From assembly GCA_023417735.1 (NCBI GenBank), contig JAEZEK010000424.1:1-7085 (forward strand): a stretch of 7,085 nucleotides of DNA, written 5' to 3'. Below are positions 1-5,062 of the stretch, in pieces (within the stretch, counting starts at the first letter, position 1; each line of letters begins with the position of its first letter). The notes below the pieces were generated by a model. That model ran no database searches. It was not told the origin of the DNA and saw nothing but the letters and a program-made list of their open reading frames with translations. Source of the DNA: Pseudomonadota bacterium (GTDB taxonomy: Bacteria; Pseudomonadota; Alphaproteobacteria; Rhizobiales; Afifellaceae). The translations under genes were made by a program, and so were the position numbers.

Positions 1-1368
1 CCGGCCCGCCCGCGCGCCCAACCCGCCGCCCGCCGCGCGGATCGACATGTCCGAGACCTGCCCGATGTGCAGACCCGCGACCTTCACCGCCAGCGCTTCG
101 GGCTTCAGCCGGTTGCCGCCGCAGGACGGGCAGGGCGCGGCCGACATGAAGCGGTCGATCTCCTCCCGCACCCAGGCCGAATCGGTCTCCTTCCAGCGCC
201 GCTCGAGGTTCGGGATGACGCCCTCGAAGGTCTTGTGCGTCTGGTAGGAGCGCAGCCCGTCGTCATAGGTGAACGTGACCTTCTCCTTGGTGCCGTAGAG
301 CACGGCGCGGCGGGCCGTCTCCGGCAGGTCCGACCAGCGGTCGCTCACCTTGAACCCGAAATGGCGGCCGAGCGCCTCGAGCGTCTGGAGATAGTAGGGC
401 GAGGACGACTTCGCCCAGGGCAGGACCGCGCCGGCACGGAGCGTCATGTCCGGGTCGGGGACGACCAGGTCCGGGTCGATGCCCTGCTGCGTGCCGAGCC
501 CGCCGCATTCCGGGCACGCGCCGAACGGGTTGTTGAACGAGAACAGCCGCGGCTCGATCTCCGCGATCGTGAAGCCGGAGACCGGACACGCGAACTTCTC
601 GGAAAAGAGCAGCCGGCGCGGGTCGCCGCGCTCGTCGGTTTCGTCGGCGAACTCCGCGATGGCGATGCCGGCGGCGAGGCCGAGCGCCGTTTCCCGCGAA
701 TCCGCGAGCCGCGGGCCGAGGTCGGGACGCACCACGACGCGGTCCACGACGATGTCGATGTCGTGCTTCAGCTTCTTGTCGAGGGCGGGCGCGTCGGCGA
801 GCTCATGGAACACGCCGTCGATCCGGGCGCGCTGGAACCCCTTCTTCATGAACTCGGCGAGATCCTTGCGGTACTCGCCCTTGCGGCCGCGCACGACCGG
901 CGCGAGCAGATAGAGCCGGGTGCCCTCCGGCAGAGCCAGGACGCGGTCGACCATCTCGCTCACAGTCTGGCTCTCGATCGGCAGGCCGGTCGCCGGCGAG
1001 TGCGGCACGCCGATCCGCGCGAAGAGCAGCCGCATGTAATCGTAAATCTCGGTGACCGTGCCGACCGTGGAGCGCGGGTTCCGCGACGTGGTCTTCTGCT
1101 CGATCGAGATCGCCGGCGACAGCCCGTCGATCTGGTCGACGTCCGGCTTCTGCATCATCTCCAGAAACTGCCGGGCATAGGCGGAGAGCGATTCCACGTA
1201 GCGGCGCTGCCCCTCCGCGTAGATCGTGTCGAAGGCGAGCGACGACTTGCCCGAGCCGGACAGGCCGGTCATCACGATCAGGCTGTCGCGCGGCAGGTCG
1301 AGGTCGACGTTCTTGAGATTGTGCTCGCGCGCGCCGCGGATGGCGATCGTCTTCAGCGGATCCGTCAT
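1..1368 (-). CDS. uvrA: UvrA, excinuclease ABC subunit A (5' part, runs off left edge)
   Basis: UvrA is the DNA-damage recognition ATPase of nucleotide excision repair; as a dimer it loads UvrB on lesions in the cytoplasm. The frame is open without a stop from ATG at 1368 to position 1, giving 456 codons of a protein that is usually about 940-1000 residues, so the second ATPase half is outside. The N-terminus reads [20 protein letters not shown]. Walker A GLSGSGKS is at residues 35-42, followed by the family signatures [18 protein letters not shown] and [12 protein letters not shown] zinc-module region has C261 and the pair C285/C288, but the expected partner of C261 is S264 (CPVS). A further CxxC is at C413/C416 (CPSCGGNRL). 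The start fits known UvrA N-termini although the ribosome binding site is weak (GGAA about 6 bases upstream). The VOC gene lies 100 bases upstream on the same strand, so co-transcription is possible. The last dozen residues at the window edge are unusually Gly/Ala/Arg-rich. Confidence 0.97.
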   Translation of the reverse strand, partial: MTDPLKTIAIRGAREHNLKNVDLDLPRDSLIVMTGLSGSGKSSLAFDTIYAEGQRRYVESLSAYARQFLEMMQKPDVDQIDGLSPAISIEQKTTSRNPRSTVGTVTEIYDYMRLLFARIGVPHSPATGLPIESQTVSEMVDRVLALPEGTRLYLLAPVVRGRKGEYRKDLAEFMKKGFQRARIDGVFHELADAPALDKKLKHDIDIVVDRVVVRPDLGPRLADSRETALGLAAGIAIAEFADETDERGDPRRLLFSEKFACPVSGFTIAEIEPRLFSFNNPFGACPECGGLGTQQGIDPDLVVPDPDMTLRAGAVLPWAKSSSPYYLQTLEALGRHFGFKVSDRWSDLPETARRAVLYGTKEKVTFTYDDGLRSYQTHKTFEGVIPNLERRWKETDSAWVREEIDRFMSAAPCPSCGGNRLKPEALAVKVAGLHIGQVSDMSIRAAGGGLGARAGR

Positions 1369-1433
1369 GACCGTTCCGGATGAGGGTTGGTGCGGCGCGG
1401 CAACTCGGCCCGCCGGCCCTATCTAGTGTACCG

Positions 1434-1461
1434 GCTGCCGCCGCAAAAGGCCGTCGGCAGC
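1434..1461. other. 7-bp inverted repeat between the VOC gene and uvrA
   Basis: The arms gctgccg (1434-1440) and cggcagc (1455-1461) are perfect complements separated by 14 bases. The hairpin would form in the transcript between the VOC stop codon and the uvrA start. No T-run follows in the leftward direction, so it is a poor intrinsic terminator and would not obviously stop VOC-to-uvrA read-through. It could equally be chance in GC-rich DNA. No convincing promoter or LexA box for uvrA was found in this 100-base gap; a sequence resembling a -10 (TACACT on the minus strand, 1426-1431) has no matching -35. Confidence 0.3.
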
Positions 1462-1468
1462 ACGGCGC

Positions 1469-1891
1469 CTAGTAGGGCAGCGCGATGCTGCCGTCATCCG
1501 CGATCCTCCATTCCGGATTGTGGGCCACCTCCCAGAGATGGTCGTCGGGATCGGCGAAATAGCCCGAATATCCGCCCCACTCGGTCGCTCCGGGCGGCTT
1601 CAGGATCCGCGCGCCGGCGGCCTCGGCCTCGGCCATGACGGTGTCGACCTCGGCCCGGTCCCGGGCATTGTACGCGAGCGCGACGCCGCTGAACCCTTCG
1701 CCTGCCGGCGCGAGGCGGGCGTCTGCCGCCAGGGCCTCGCGCGACCAGAGCGCCAACACCAGCCCGTTCAGCTGGAAGAACGCCACTTCCGCATGGCTGT
1801 TCGCCCGCCGCCACCCGAGCGCCTCGTAGAAAAGAAGCGATCGCGCGAGATCGGCGACGCCGAGGGTCACCAGGCTGAGGCGCTGTTCCAT
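1469..1891 (-). CDS. VOC (glyoxalase/bleomycin-resistance/extradiol dioxygenase fold) protein
   Basis: A 140-residue protein of the vicinal oxygen chelate superfamily; the substrate is unknown. Seen: an N-terminal beta-alpha unit LVTLGVADLARSLLFYEALGW (split here as residues 7-22 and 23-27), the hydrophobic strand AFFQLNGLVLALW, and a C-terminal half ending with GYFADPDDHLWEVAHNP, in which E121 is the usual C-terminal metal ligand position and H124 lies close by. The N-terminal strand has Thr/Leu where metal-dependent members often carry His, so metal dependence is uncertain. The start is set by a strong Shine-Dalgarno sequence (GGGAGGA on the minus strand, ending about 5 bases before the ATG); an earlier in-frame ATG at 1978 would begin inside the LexA box and lacks family similarity. 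It ends with TAG. It lies between uvrA and ssb, on the uvrA strand, and may be read from the LexA-controlled region on its right. Confidence 0.88.
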   Translation of the reverse strand: MEQRLSLVTLGVADLARSLLFYEALGWRRANSHAEVAFFQLNGLVLALWSREALAADARLAPAGEGFSGVALAYNARDRAEVDTVMAEAEAAGARILKPPGATEWGGYSGYFADPDDHLWEVAHNPEWRIADDGSIALPY

Positions 1892-1942
1892 GGCATCCTC
1901 CCGAGAATCGGAGCGGCTCGTCGGCCAAGCGGCGAATCCCGA

Positions 1943-1972
1943 TTGACGAGCCGGCACCTGTGAACATACAGT
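1943..1972 (+). promoter_or_regulatory. Candidate sigma-70 promoter of ssb
   Basis: A -35 hexamer TTGACG (1943-1948, 5 of 6 to TTGACA) and a -10 hexamer TACAGT (1967-1972, 4 of 6 to TATAAT) are separated by 18 bases. Transcription would start near 1979, giving a leader of about 90 bases before the ssb ATG. The -10 lies between the two halves of the LexA box, which is the geometry expected for repression by occlusion. Inferred from sequence only. Confidence 0.6.
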
Positions 1973-1976
1973 GAAC
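1962..1976. promoter_or_regulatory. LexA (SOS) operator, GAAC-N7-GAAC
   Basis: GAAC at 1962-1965 and GAAC at 1973-1976 are separated by exactly 7 bases (atacagt). This direct repeat is the established LexA recognition form in Alphaproteobacteria and differs from the CTGT-N8-ACAG palindrome of enterics. The site overlaps the candidate ssb -10 element and sits 71 bases upstream of the VOC start on the other strand. It therefore can control ssb to the right and possibly VOC-uvrA to the left. A leftward candidate promoter (TTGCGC and TATGTT with an 18-base spacer on the minus strand) would also be covered by the box, but its -35 is poor. Confidence 0.85.
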
Positions 1977-2038
1977 ATATCCTCGGGCGCAAGGGCGCAT
2001 TTGCAGATGCGGTCCGGTTGGAGGAAAAGCGTTGGGAG

Positions 2039-2052
2039 CGGGCCCGGGCCCG
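2039..2052. other. 14-bp perfect palindrome in the ssb leader
   Basis: CGGGCCCGGGCCCG is identical to its reverse complement. It lies 18 bases upstream of the ssb ATG and just 5' of the Shine-Dalgarno region. In RNA it could fold into a 5-bp all-G/C stem with a CCGG loop, or serve as a binding site on DNA. Function is not known. Confidence 0.5.
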
Positions 2053-2070
2053 GAACGGGTGGAGAGGACG

Positions 2071-2559
2071 ATGGCCGGAAGTGTGAACAAGGTGATCCTG
2101 ATCGGCAATCTCGGTGCCGACCCCGAGATCCGGCGCACGCAGGACGGCCGGCCGATCGCCAATCTTCGGATCGCCACGTCGGAGAGCTGGCGCGACCGCG
2201 CGACGGGCGAGCAGCGCGAGAAGACCGAATGGCATCGCGTGGTCATCTTCAACGAGGGGCTCTGCCGGATCGCCGAGCAGTATCTGCGCAAGGGTTCGAA
2301 GGTCTACCTCGAGGGCCAGCTGCAGACCCGGAAATGGCAGGACCAGTCGGGGCAGGACCGCTACAGCACCGAAGTCGTGCTGCAGGGCTTCAACAGCCAG
2401 CTGACGATGCTGGACGGCCGCGCCGGCGGCGGCGAGGCGGACGACCGTTCGGGCCGGGGCGCCGATTTCGGCAGCTCGGCGCCGCTCGACCGGAACGCGC
2501 CCTCCGGCGGCTCGCGCAGTTCCTTCCGCGACGAGATGGACGACGAGATTCCGTTCTGA
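2071..2559 (+). CDS. ssb: Single-stranded DNA-binding protein SSB
   Basis: SSB coats single-stranded DNA as a tetramer in replication, recombination and repair, and recruits partner proteins through its acidic tip. The 162-residue protein starts [20 protein letters not shown] and has the OB-fold over about residues 1-112. Aromatic DNA-contact positions of the family are present: W40, W54, F60 and W89, in the segments TSESWRD, TEWHRVV and [14 protein letters not shown] Gly/Ser/Asp-rich linker follows from about 115 to 152, and the protein ends DEMDDEIPF, the conserved interaction tip. Length is normal for the family. The ATG at 2071 has GGAGAGG about 3-4 bases upstream; an in-frame TTG at 2032 would add 13 residues not seen in the family and is rejected. 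Regulation by LexA is indicated by the operator at 1962-1976. Confidence 0.98.
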   Translation: MAGSVNKVILIGNLGADPEIRRTQDGRPIANLRIATSESWRDRATGEQREKTEWHRVVIFNEGLCRIAEQYLRKGSKVYLEGQLQTRKWQDQSGQDRYSTEVVLQGFNSQLTMLDGRAGGGEADDRSGRGADFGSSAPLDRNAPSGGSRSSFRDEMDDEIPF

Positions 2560-2581
2560 TTTGGGGAGGCGGTTCGGCCGC

Positions 2582-2603
2582 GCTCCTGCACCGGGCGAGG
2601 AGC
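2582..2603 (+). promoter_or_regulatory. Ribosome binding site of the GNAT gene within a small hairpin
   Basis: GAGGAG at 2597-2602 is a good Shine-Dalgarno sequence 8 bases before the ATG at 2611 and decides that start over the next in-frame ATG at 2629, which has none. The arms gctcct (2582-2587) and aggagc (2598-2603) are exact complements with a 10-base loop, so the Shine-Dalgarno sequence could be partly hidden in the transcript. Whether this matters in the cell is unknown. Confidence 0.4.
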
Positions 2604-2610
2604 AGGCGTC

Positions 2611-3204
2611 ATGAACGGATCGGCGCCGATGTTCAGGGCTGCGACGCCCGATGATGCGGCGGCACTCGCCGCTCTCGTGAATTTTGCGGGCGAGAGCCTG
2701 CCGCTCTACCTCTGGGGCCGCATGGCGGAGCCCGGCGAAGACCCCTGGGAGATCGGCCGACGCCGGGCGCTGCGGGATGCCGGCAGCTTCTCCTACCGCA
2801 ATGCGACCGTTGCCGAGATCGGCGGCGCGGTCGCCGCGACCCTCATCGGCTACCGCCTGCCGGACGTGCCGGAACCGGTCGACTGGTCCGAGATGCCGGC
2901 CATGTTCGTGCCGCTCCAGCAGCTGGAGGACCTCGCGCCGGGAACCTGGTACGTGAACGTGCTCGCCACGATGCCGGAATTCCGCGGCCGTGGCCTCGGA
3001 ACGCGTCTCCTGCGCCTTGCCGACGAGTTCGCCGCGGACACCGCCGCCAAGGGGCTGAGCCTCGTCGTTGCCGACGCCAATGCCGGCGCGCGCCGGTTCT
3101 ACGGCCGATGCGTCTACCGCGAGGTCGCCGCGAGGCCCATGGTGAAGGACGACTGGGGCGGTTCCGGCCGCAACTGGCTGCTTCTCGTGAAGGATCTCGG
3201 CTGA
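2611..3204 (+). CDS. GNAT-family N-acetyltransferase
   Basis: A 197-residue protein of the Gcn5-related acetyltransferase fold, expected to transfer an acetyl group from acetyl-CoA to an amine; the acceptor is not identifiable. Seen: N-terminal FRAATPDDAAALAALV (residues 8-23), the typical first strand and helix; then motif A with strand WYVNVLATMPEFRGRGLGTRLL, in which R125-G-R-G-L-G130 forms the pyrophosphate-binding loop; then SLVVADANAGARRFYGRCVYRE (motif B, shown by residues N-A-G-A-R-R-F-Y) near the C-terminus. The helix between strands 1 and 2 is followed by an extended segment with FVPLQQLEDLAPG, seen in related GNATs of Proteobacteria. The gene follows ssb by 51 bases on the same strand with no clear terminator, so it may ride on the ssb transcript and thus on SOS control. 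It converges on marC. Confidence 0.9.
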   Translation: MNGSAPMFRAATPDDAAALAALVNFAGESLPLYLWGRMAEPGEDPWEIGRRRALRDAGSFSYRNATVAEIGGAVAATLIGYRLPDVPEPVDWSEMPAMFVPLQQLEDLAPGTWYVNVLATMPEFRGRGLGTRLLRLADEFAADTAAKGLSLVVADANAGARRFYGRCVYREVAARPMVKDDWGGSGRNWLLLVKDLG

Positions 3205-3205
3205 A

Positions 3206-3262
3206 GGCGCGCTGGGGACCATGCCCGGCGGCGCCAGGGCGTCGCGCCCGCCTCAGCGCGCC
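3206..3262. terminator. Candidate bidirectional terminator structure between GNAT and marC
   Basis: The arms ggcgcgctg (3206-3214) and cagcgcgcc (3254-3262) are perfect 9-base complements and extend by one G-U and two G-C pairs to 12 pairs. The intervening 33 bases contain a second hairpin, gggcg-tcg-cgccc (3237-3249). The structure starts right after the GNAT stop codon and its right arm overlaps the marC stop codon. There is no T-run on either strand, so it is not a canonical intrinsic terminator; its placement between two converging genes is the main support. Confidence 0.4.
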
Positions 3263-3879
3263 GCGCGGGCGAGCGACAGCATGCCGTCGGCGACGAACTG
3301 CACCGCGAGCGCGGCGAGGATGATCCCGAGGAGCCGCGTCAGCACGATGCGGCCTGTGGCGCCGAGCACCCGGTCGATCCGCTCCGCGACCAGGAAGACG
3401 GCGTAGACCAGCGCGATGTTGACCGCGATGATCCCGATCAGGGCGCCGCGGCGCAGCGGCTCCGCGAACGTGCCGCCGAGCAGGATGGTGGCGGAGATCG
3501 CGCCGGGTCCGGCGATGAGCGGGATGGCGAGCGGGAACACCGAGAGGTTCCGCATCTCGTCGATCGTGACCGCCCGCTCGGCGCTGCGTTCGTGGCGCTC
3601 CTGCCGCTTCTCGAAGATCATCTCGAAGGCGATGTAGAACAGGAGCAGGCCGCCGGCCGTCCGGAACGCGTGGATGGTGATGCCGAACAGGCCCAGGATG
3701 GCGGTGCCGGCGAGCGCGAAGAGGACGAGGATCCCGAAGGCGATGACCGAGGCGCGCATCCCGATCTGCCGGCGCTCCTCGCGGACCATGCCGCTCGTCA
3801 GCGCGAGGAAGAGCGGCGCCAGGCCCGGCGGGTCGATGGTCACGAACAGCGTGACGAAGGCGGACAGGTACTCCTGCAT
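3253..3879 (-). CDS. marC: MarC-family integral membrane protein
   Basis: A 208-residue inner-membrane protein of the MarC/UPF0056 family. The molecular function is not settled: the name comes from the E. coli mar locus, but MarC was later reported not to cause multiple antibiotic resistance. Six hydrophobic helices are visible at about residues 3-29, 42-65, 68-90, 113-136, 145-165 and 180-203. The two family motifs, one per half, are present: TIDPPGLAPLF at 14-24 and PLAIPLIAGPGAI at 116-128. A charged loop rich in Glu and Arg separates helices 3 and 4 (about 90-110). The start MQEYLSAFVTLF matches the family; an in-frame ATG at 3960 would add 27 hydrophilic residues and is less likely. The Shine-Dalgarno sequence is weak. 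It is divergent from gyrA, as in many alphaproteobacteria. Confidence 0.92.
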   Translation of the reverse strand: MQEYLSAFVTLFVTIDPPGLAPLFLALTSGMVREERRQIGMRASVIAFGILVLFALAGTAILGLFGITIHAFRTAGGLLLFYIAFEMIFEKRQERHERSAERAVTIDEMRNLSVFPLAIPLIAGPGAISATILLGGTFAEPLRRGALIGIIAVNIALVYAVFLVAERIDRVLGATGRIVLTRLLGIILAALAVQFVADGMLSLARAAR

Positions 3880-4022
3880 CGGCGATCCCGCGGTCTGGCC
3901 TGCGGCGGAGAATGGCAGAGGGATGGCGCGCTTCACAGGGCGGTCGAGCCGGCAAAGCATCGAAAATCGGCCGCGGGAGGCCGGTGCGCTCCCAGGGCTT
4001 TGGGGTGAATCTGGAATCGTCT

Positions 4023-4031
4023 TTTTCCACA
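4023..4031 (+). promoter_or_regulatory. Single DnaA-box match upstream of gyrA
   Basis: TTTTCCACA fits the loose DnaA-box consensus TTWTNCACA and differs by one base from TTATCCACA. It lies 24 bases upstream of the candidate gyrA -35. One such match is not rare enough in 7 kb to be convincing by itself. Confidence 0.3.
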
Positions 4032-4054
4032 GGCACTTACGTACTCATATGAAA

Positions 4055-4084
4055 TTGGCTTTGCGGGCCGGAATGGGCTAGAAC
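4055..4084 (+). promoter_or_regulatory. Candidate gyrA promoter
   Basis: TTGGCT (4055-4060, 4 of 6) and TAGAAC (4079-4084, 4 of 6) are separated by 18 bases. A start near 4091 would leave a leader of roughly 27 bases. The region is locally richer in A+T than its surroundings. No clear promoter for marC was found on the other strand of this 238-base gap. Confidence 0.4.
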
Positions 4085-4117
4085 GCTGGCAATTCCAAAC
4101 CATCCGCGATTCAAGCC

Positions 4118-5062
4118 TTGGCAGACGATTCCAACACGCCTCCGACGGGCCGGGACGGCGACATCCGGCCGATCTCCATCACCGACGAGATGAGGCGCTC
4201 CTACGTCGATTACGCGATGAGCGTGATCGTGAGCCGCGCGCTGCCGGATGCGCGCGACGGCCTGAAACCCGTCCACCGCCGCATCCTCTACGCGATGCAC
4301 GAGAGCGGCTACGACTGGAACAAGTCCTACAAGAAGTCCTCGCGCGTCGTCGGCGACGTGATGGGCAAGTATCACCCGCACGGCGACTCCGCGATCTACG
4401 ACTCGCTCGTCCGCATGGCGCAGGAATTCTCCATGCGCCTGCCGCTCATCGACGGGCAGGGGAATTTCGGCTCCCTCGACGGGGATCCCGCCGCGGCGAT
4501 GCGGTACACCGAGGTGCGGCTGGAGAAGGCCGCGCATGCGCTGCTCGACGACCTCGACAAGAACACCGTCGACTTCCGCGCGAACTACGACGATTCCATG
4601 CGGGAGCCGACGGTGCTTCCGGCACGGTTCCCGAACCTCCTCGTCAACGGCGCCGGCGGCATCGCGGTCGGAATGGCGACGAACATCCCGCCGCACAATC
4701 TCGGCGAGGTGATCGACGCGACCATCGCGCTCATCGCCGATCCGCGGATGAGCGTCGCCGACCTGCAGGCGATCATCCCCGGCCCGGACTTCCCGACCGG
4801 CGGGATCATCCTCGGGCGGAGCGGGATCAGGTCCGCCTACGAGACCGGCCGCGGCTCGATCGTGATGCGCGGGCGCGTCGCGTTCGAGACCACCCGGCGC
4901 GATCGCGAGGCGATCATCGTCACCGAGGTTCCGTACCAGGTGAACAAGGCGACGATGATCGAGAAGATCGCCGAGCTCGCCCGCGAGAAGCGCATCGAGG
5001 GCATCGCCGACATCCGCGACGAATCCGACCGCGACGGCGTCCGCGTGGTGATCGAGCTGTAG
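4118..5062 (+). CDS. gyrA: GyrA N-terminal part up to the amber codon
   Basis: The 314 residues before the stop contain the winged-helix domain and most of the tower domain. The active-site tyrosine that attacks DNA is Y130 ([12 protein letters not shown]. coli Y122), with the preceding R129. The quinolone-resistance region reads [14 protein letters not shown] at 84-96, with S91 and D95 at the positions of E. coli S83 and D87; both carry the sensitive-type residue. The motif [19 protein letters not shown] is at 42-60. Alone, this product lacks the rest of the tower, the coiled coil with the exit gate and the DNA-wrapping domain, so it should not support gyrase activity. Confidence 0.85.
   Translation: MADDSNTPPTGRDGDIRPISITDEMRRSYVDYAMSVIVSRALPDARDGLKPVHRRILYAMHESGYDWNKSYKKSSRVVGDVMGKYHPHGDSAIYDSLVRMAQEFSMRLPLIDGQGNFGSLDGDPAAAMRYTEVRLEKAAHALLDDLDKNTVDFRANYDDSMREPTVLPARFPNLLVNGAGGIAVGMATNIPPHNLGEVIDATIALIADPRMSVADLQAIIPGPDFPTGGIILGRSGIRSAYETGRGSIVMRGRVAFETTRRDREAIIVTEVPYQVNKATMIEKIAELAREKRIEGIADIRDESDRDGVRVVIEL
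5060..5062 (+). other. In-frame TAG codon in gyrA
   Basis: The codon is TAG within atcgagctgTAGcgcgac, at residue 315 in the tower domain. Substituting A for T at 5060 gives AAG (Lys), which fits the family motif VIELKRDA. The next codon that could restart translation is GTG at 5084, eight codons on, but it has no Shine-Dalgarno sequence. TAG also ends the VOC gene normally (minus strand, 1471-1469), so TAG does act as a stop in this genome. Confidence 0.95.

Larger units (their letters stand above)
4007..4131. promoter_or_regulatory. Group of four GANTC sites around the gyrA start
   Basis: GANTC is the target of the cell-cycle methylase CcrM of Alphaproteobacteria. Sites are GAATC at 4007-4011 and 4014-4018, and GATTC at 4108-4112 and 4127-4131. 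That is four in 125 bases, against about a dozen spread over the rest of the window by eye. Methylation control of gyrA is only a possibility. Confidence 0.3.

Noticed and set aside
67..1383. Long plus-strand open frame opposite uvrA (438 codons)
   Set aside because: It is the exact codon-register antisense of uvrA; its length follows from GC-rich codon use, its sequence is Arg/Glu/Leu-rich low complexity, and it matches no family.
1373..1390. Possible LexA box before uvrA beginning with GTTC
   Set aside because: The second half at the required 7-base spacing is GGGT instead of GTTC, so the site does not meet the consensus.
1892..1978. Upstream ATG start for the VOC gene
   Set aside because: It begins within the LexA box and has no ribosome binding site; the ATG at 1891 has a strong one and matches the domain start.
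2032..2070. Upstream TTG start for ssb
   Set aside because: It would add 13 residues encoded by the palindromic leader; the ATG at 2071 has a ribosome binding site and matches SSB N-termini.
1892..3222. Minus-strand open frame opposite ssb and the GNAT gene
   Set aside because: It crosses two well-supported genes and the ssb promoter; composition and position mark it as a shadow.
3592..4008. Plus-strand open frame opposite marC (138 codons)
   Set aside because: It is antisense to the conserved MarC membrane protein and has charged, repetitive composition typical of shadows.
4388..4402. Quinolone-resistance change in GyrA
   Set aside because: S91 and D95 are the sensitive-type residues at the positions equivalent to E. 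coli S83 and D87.
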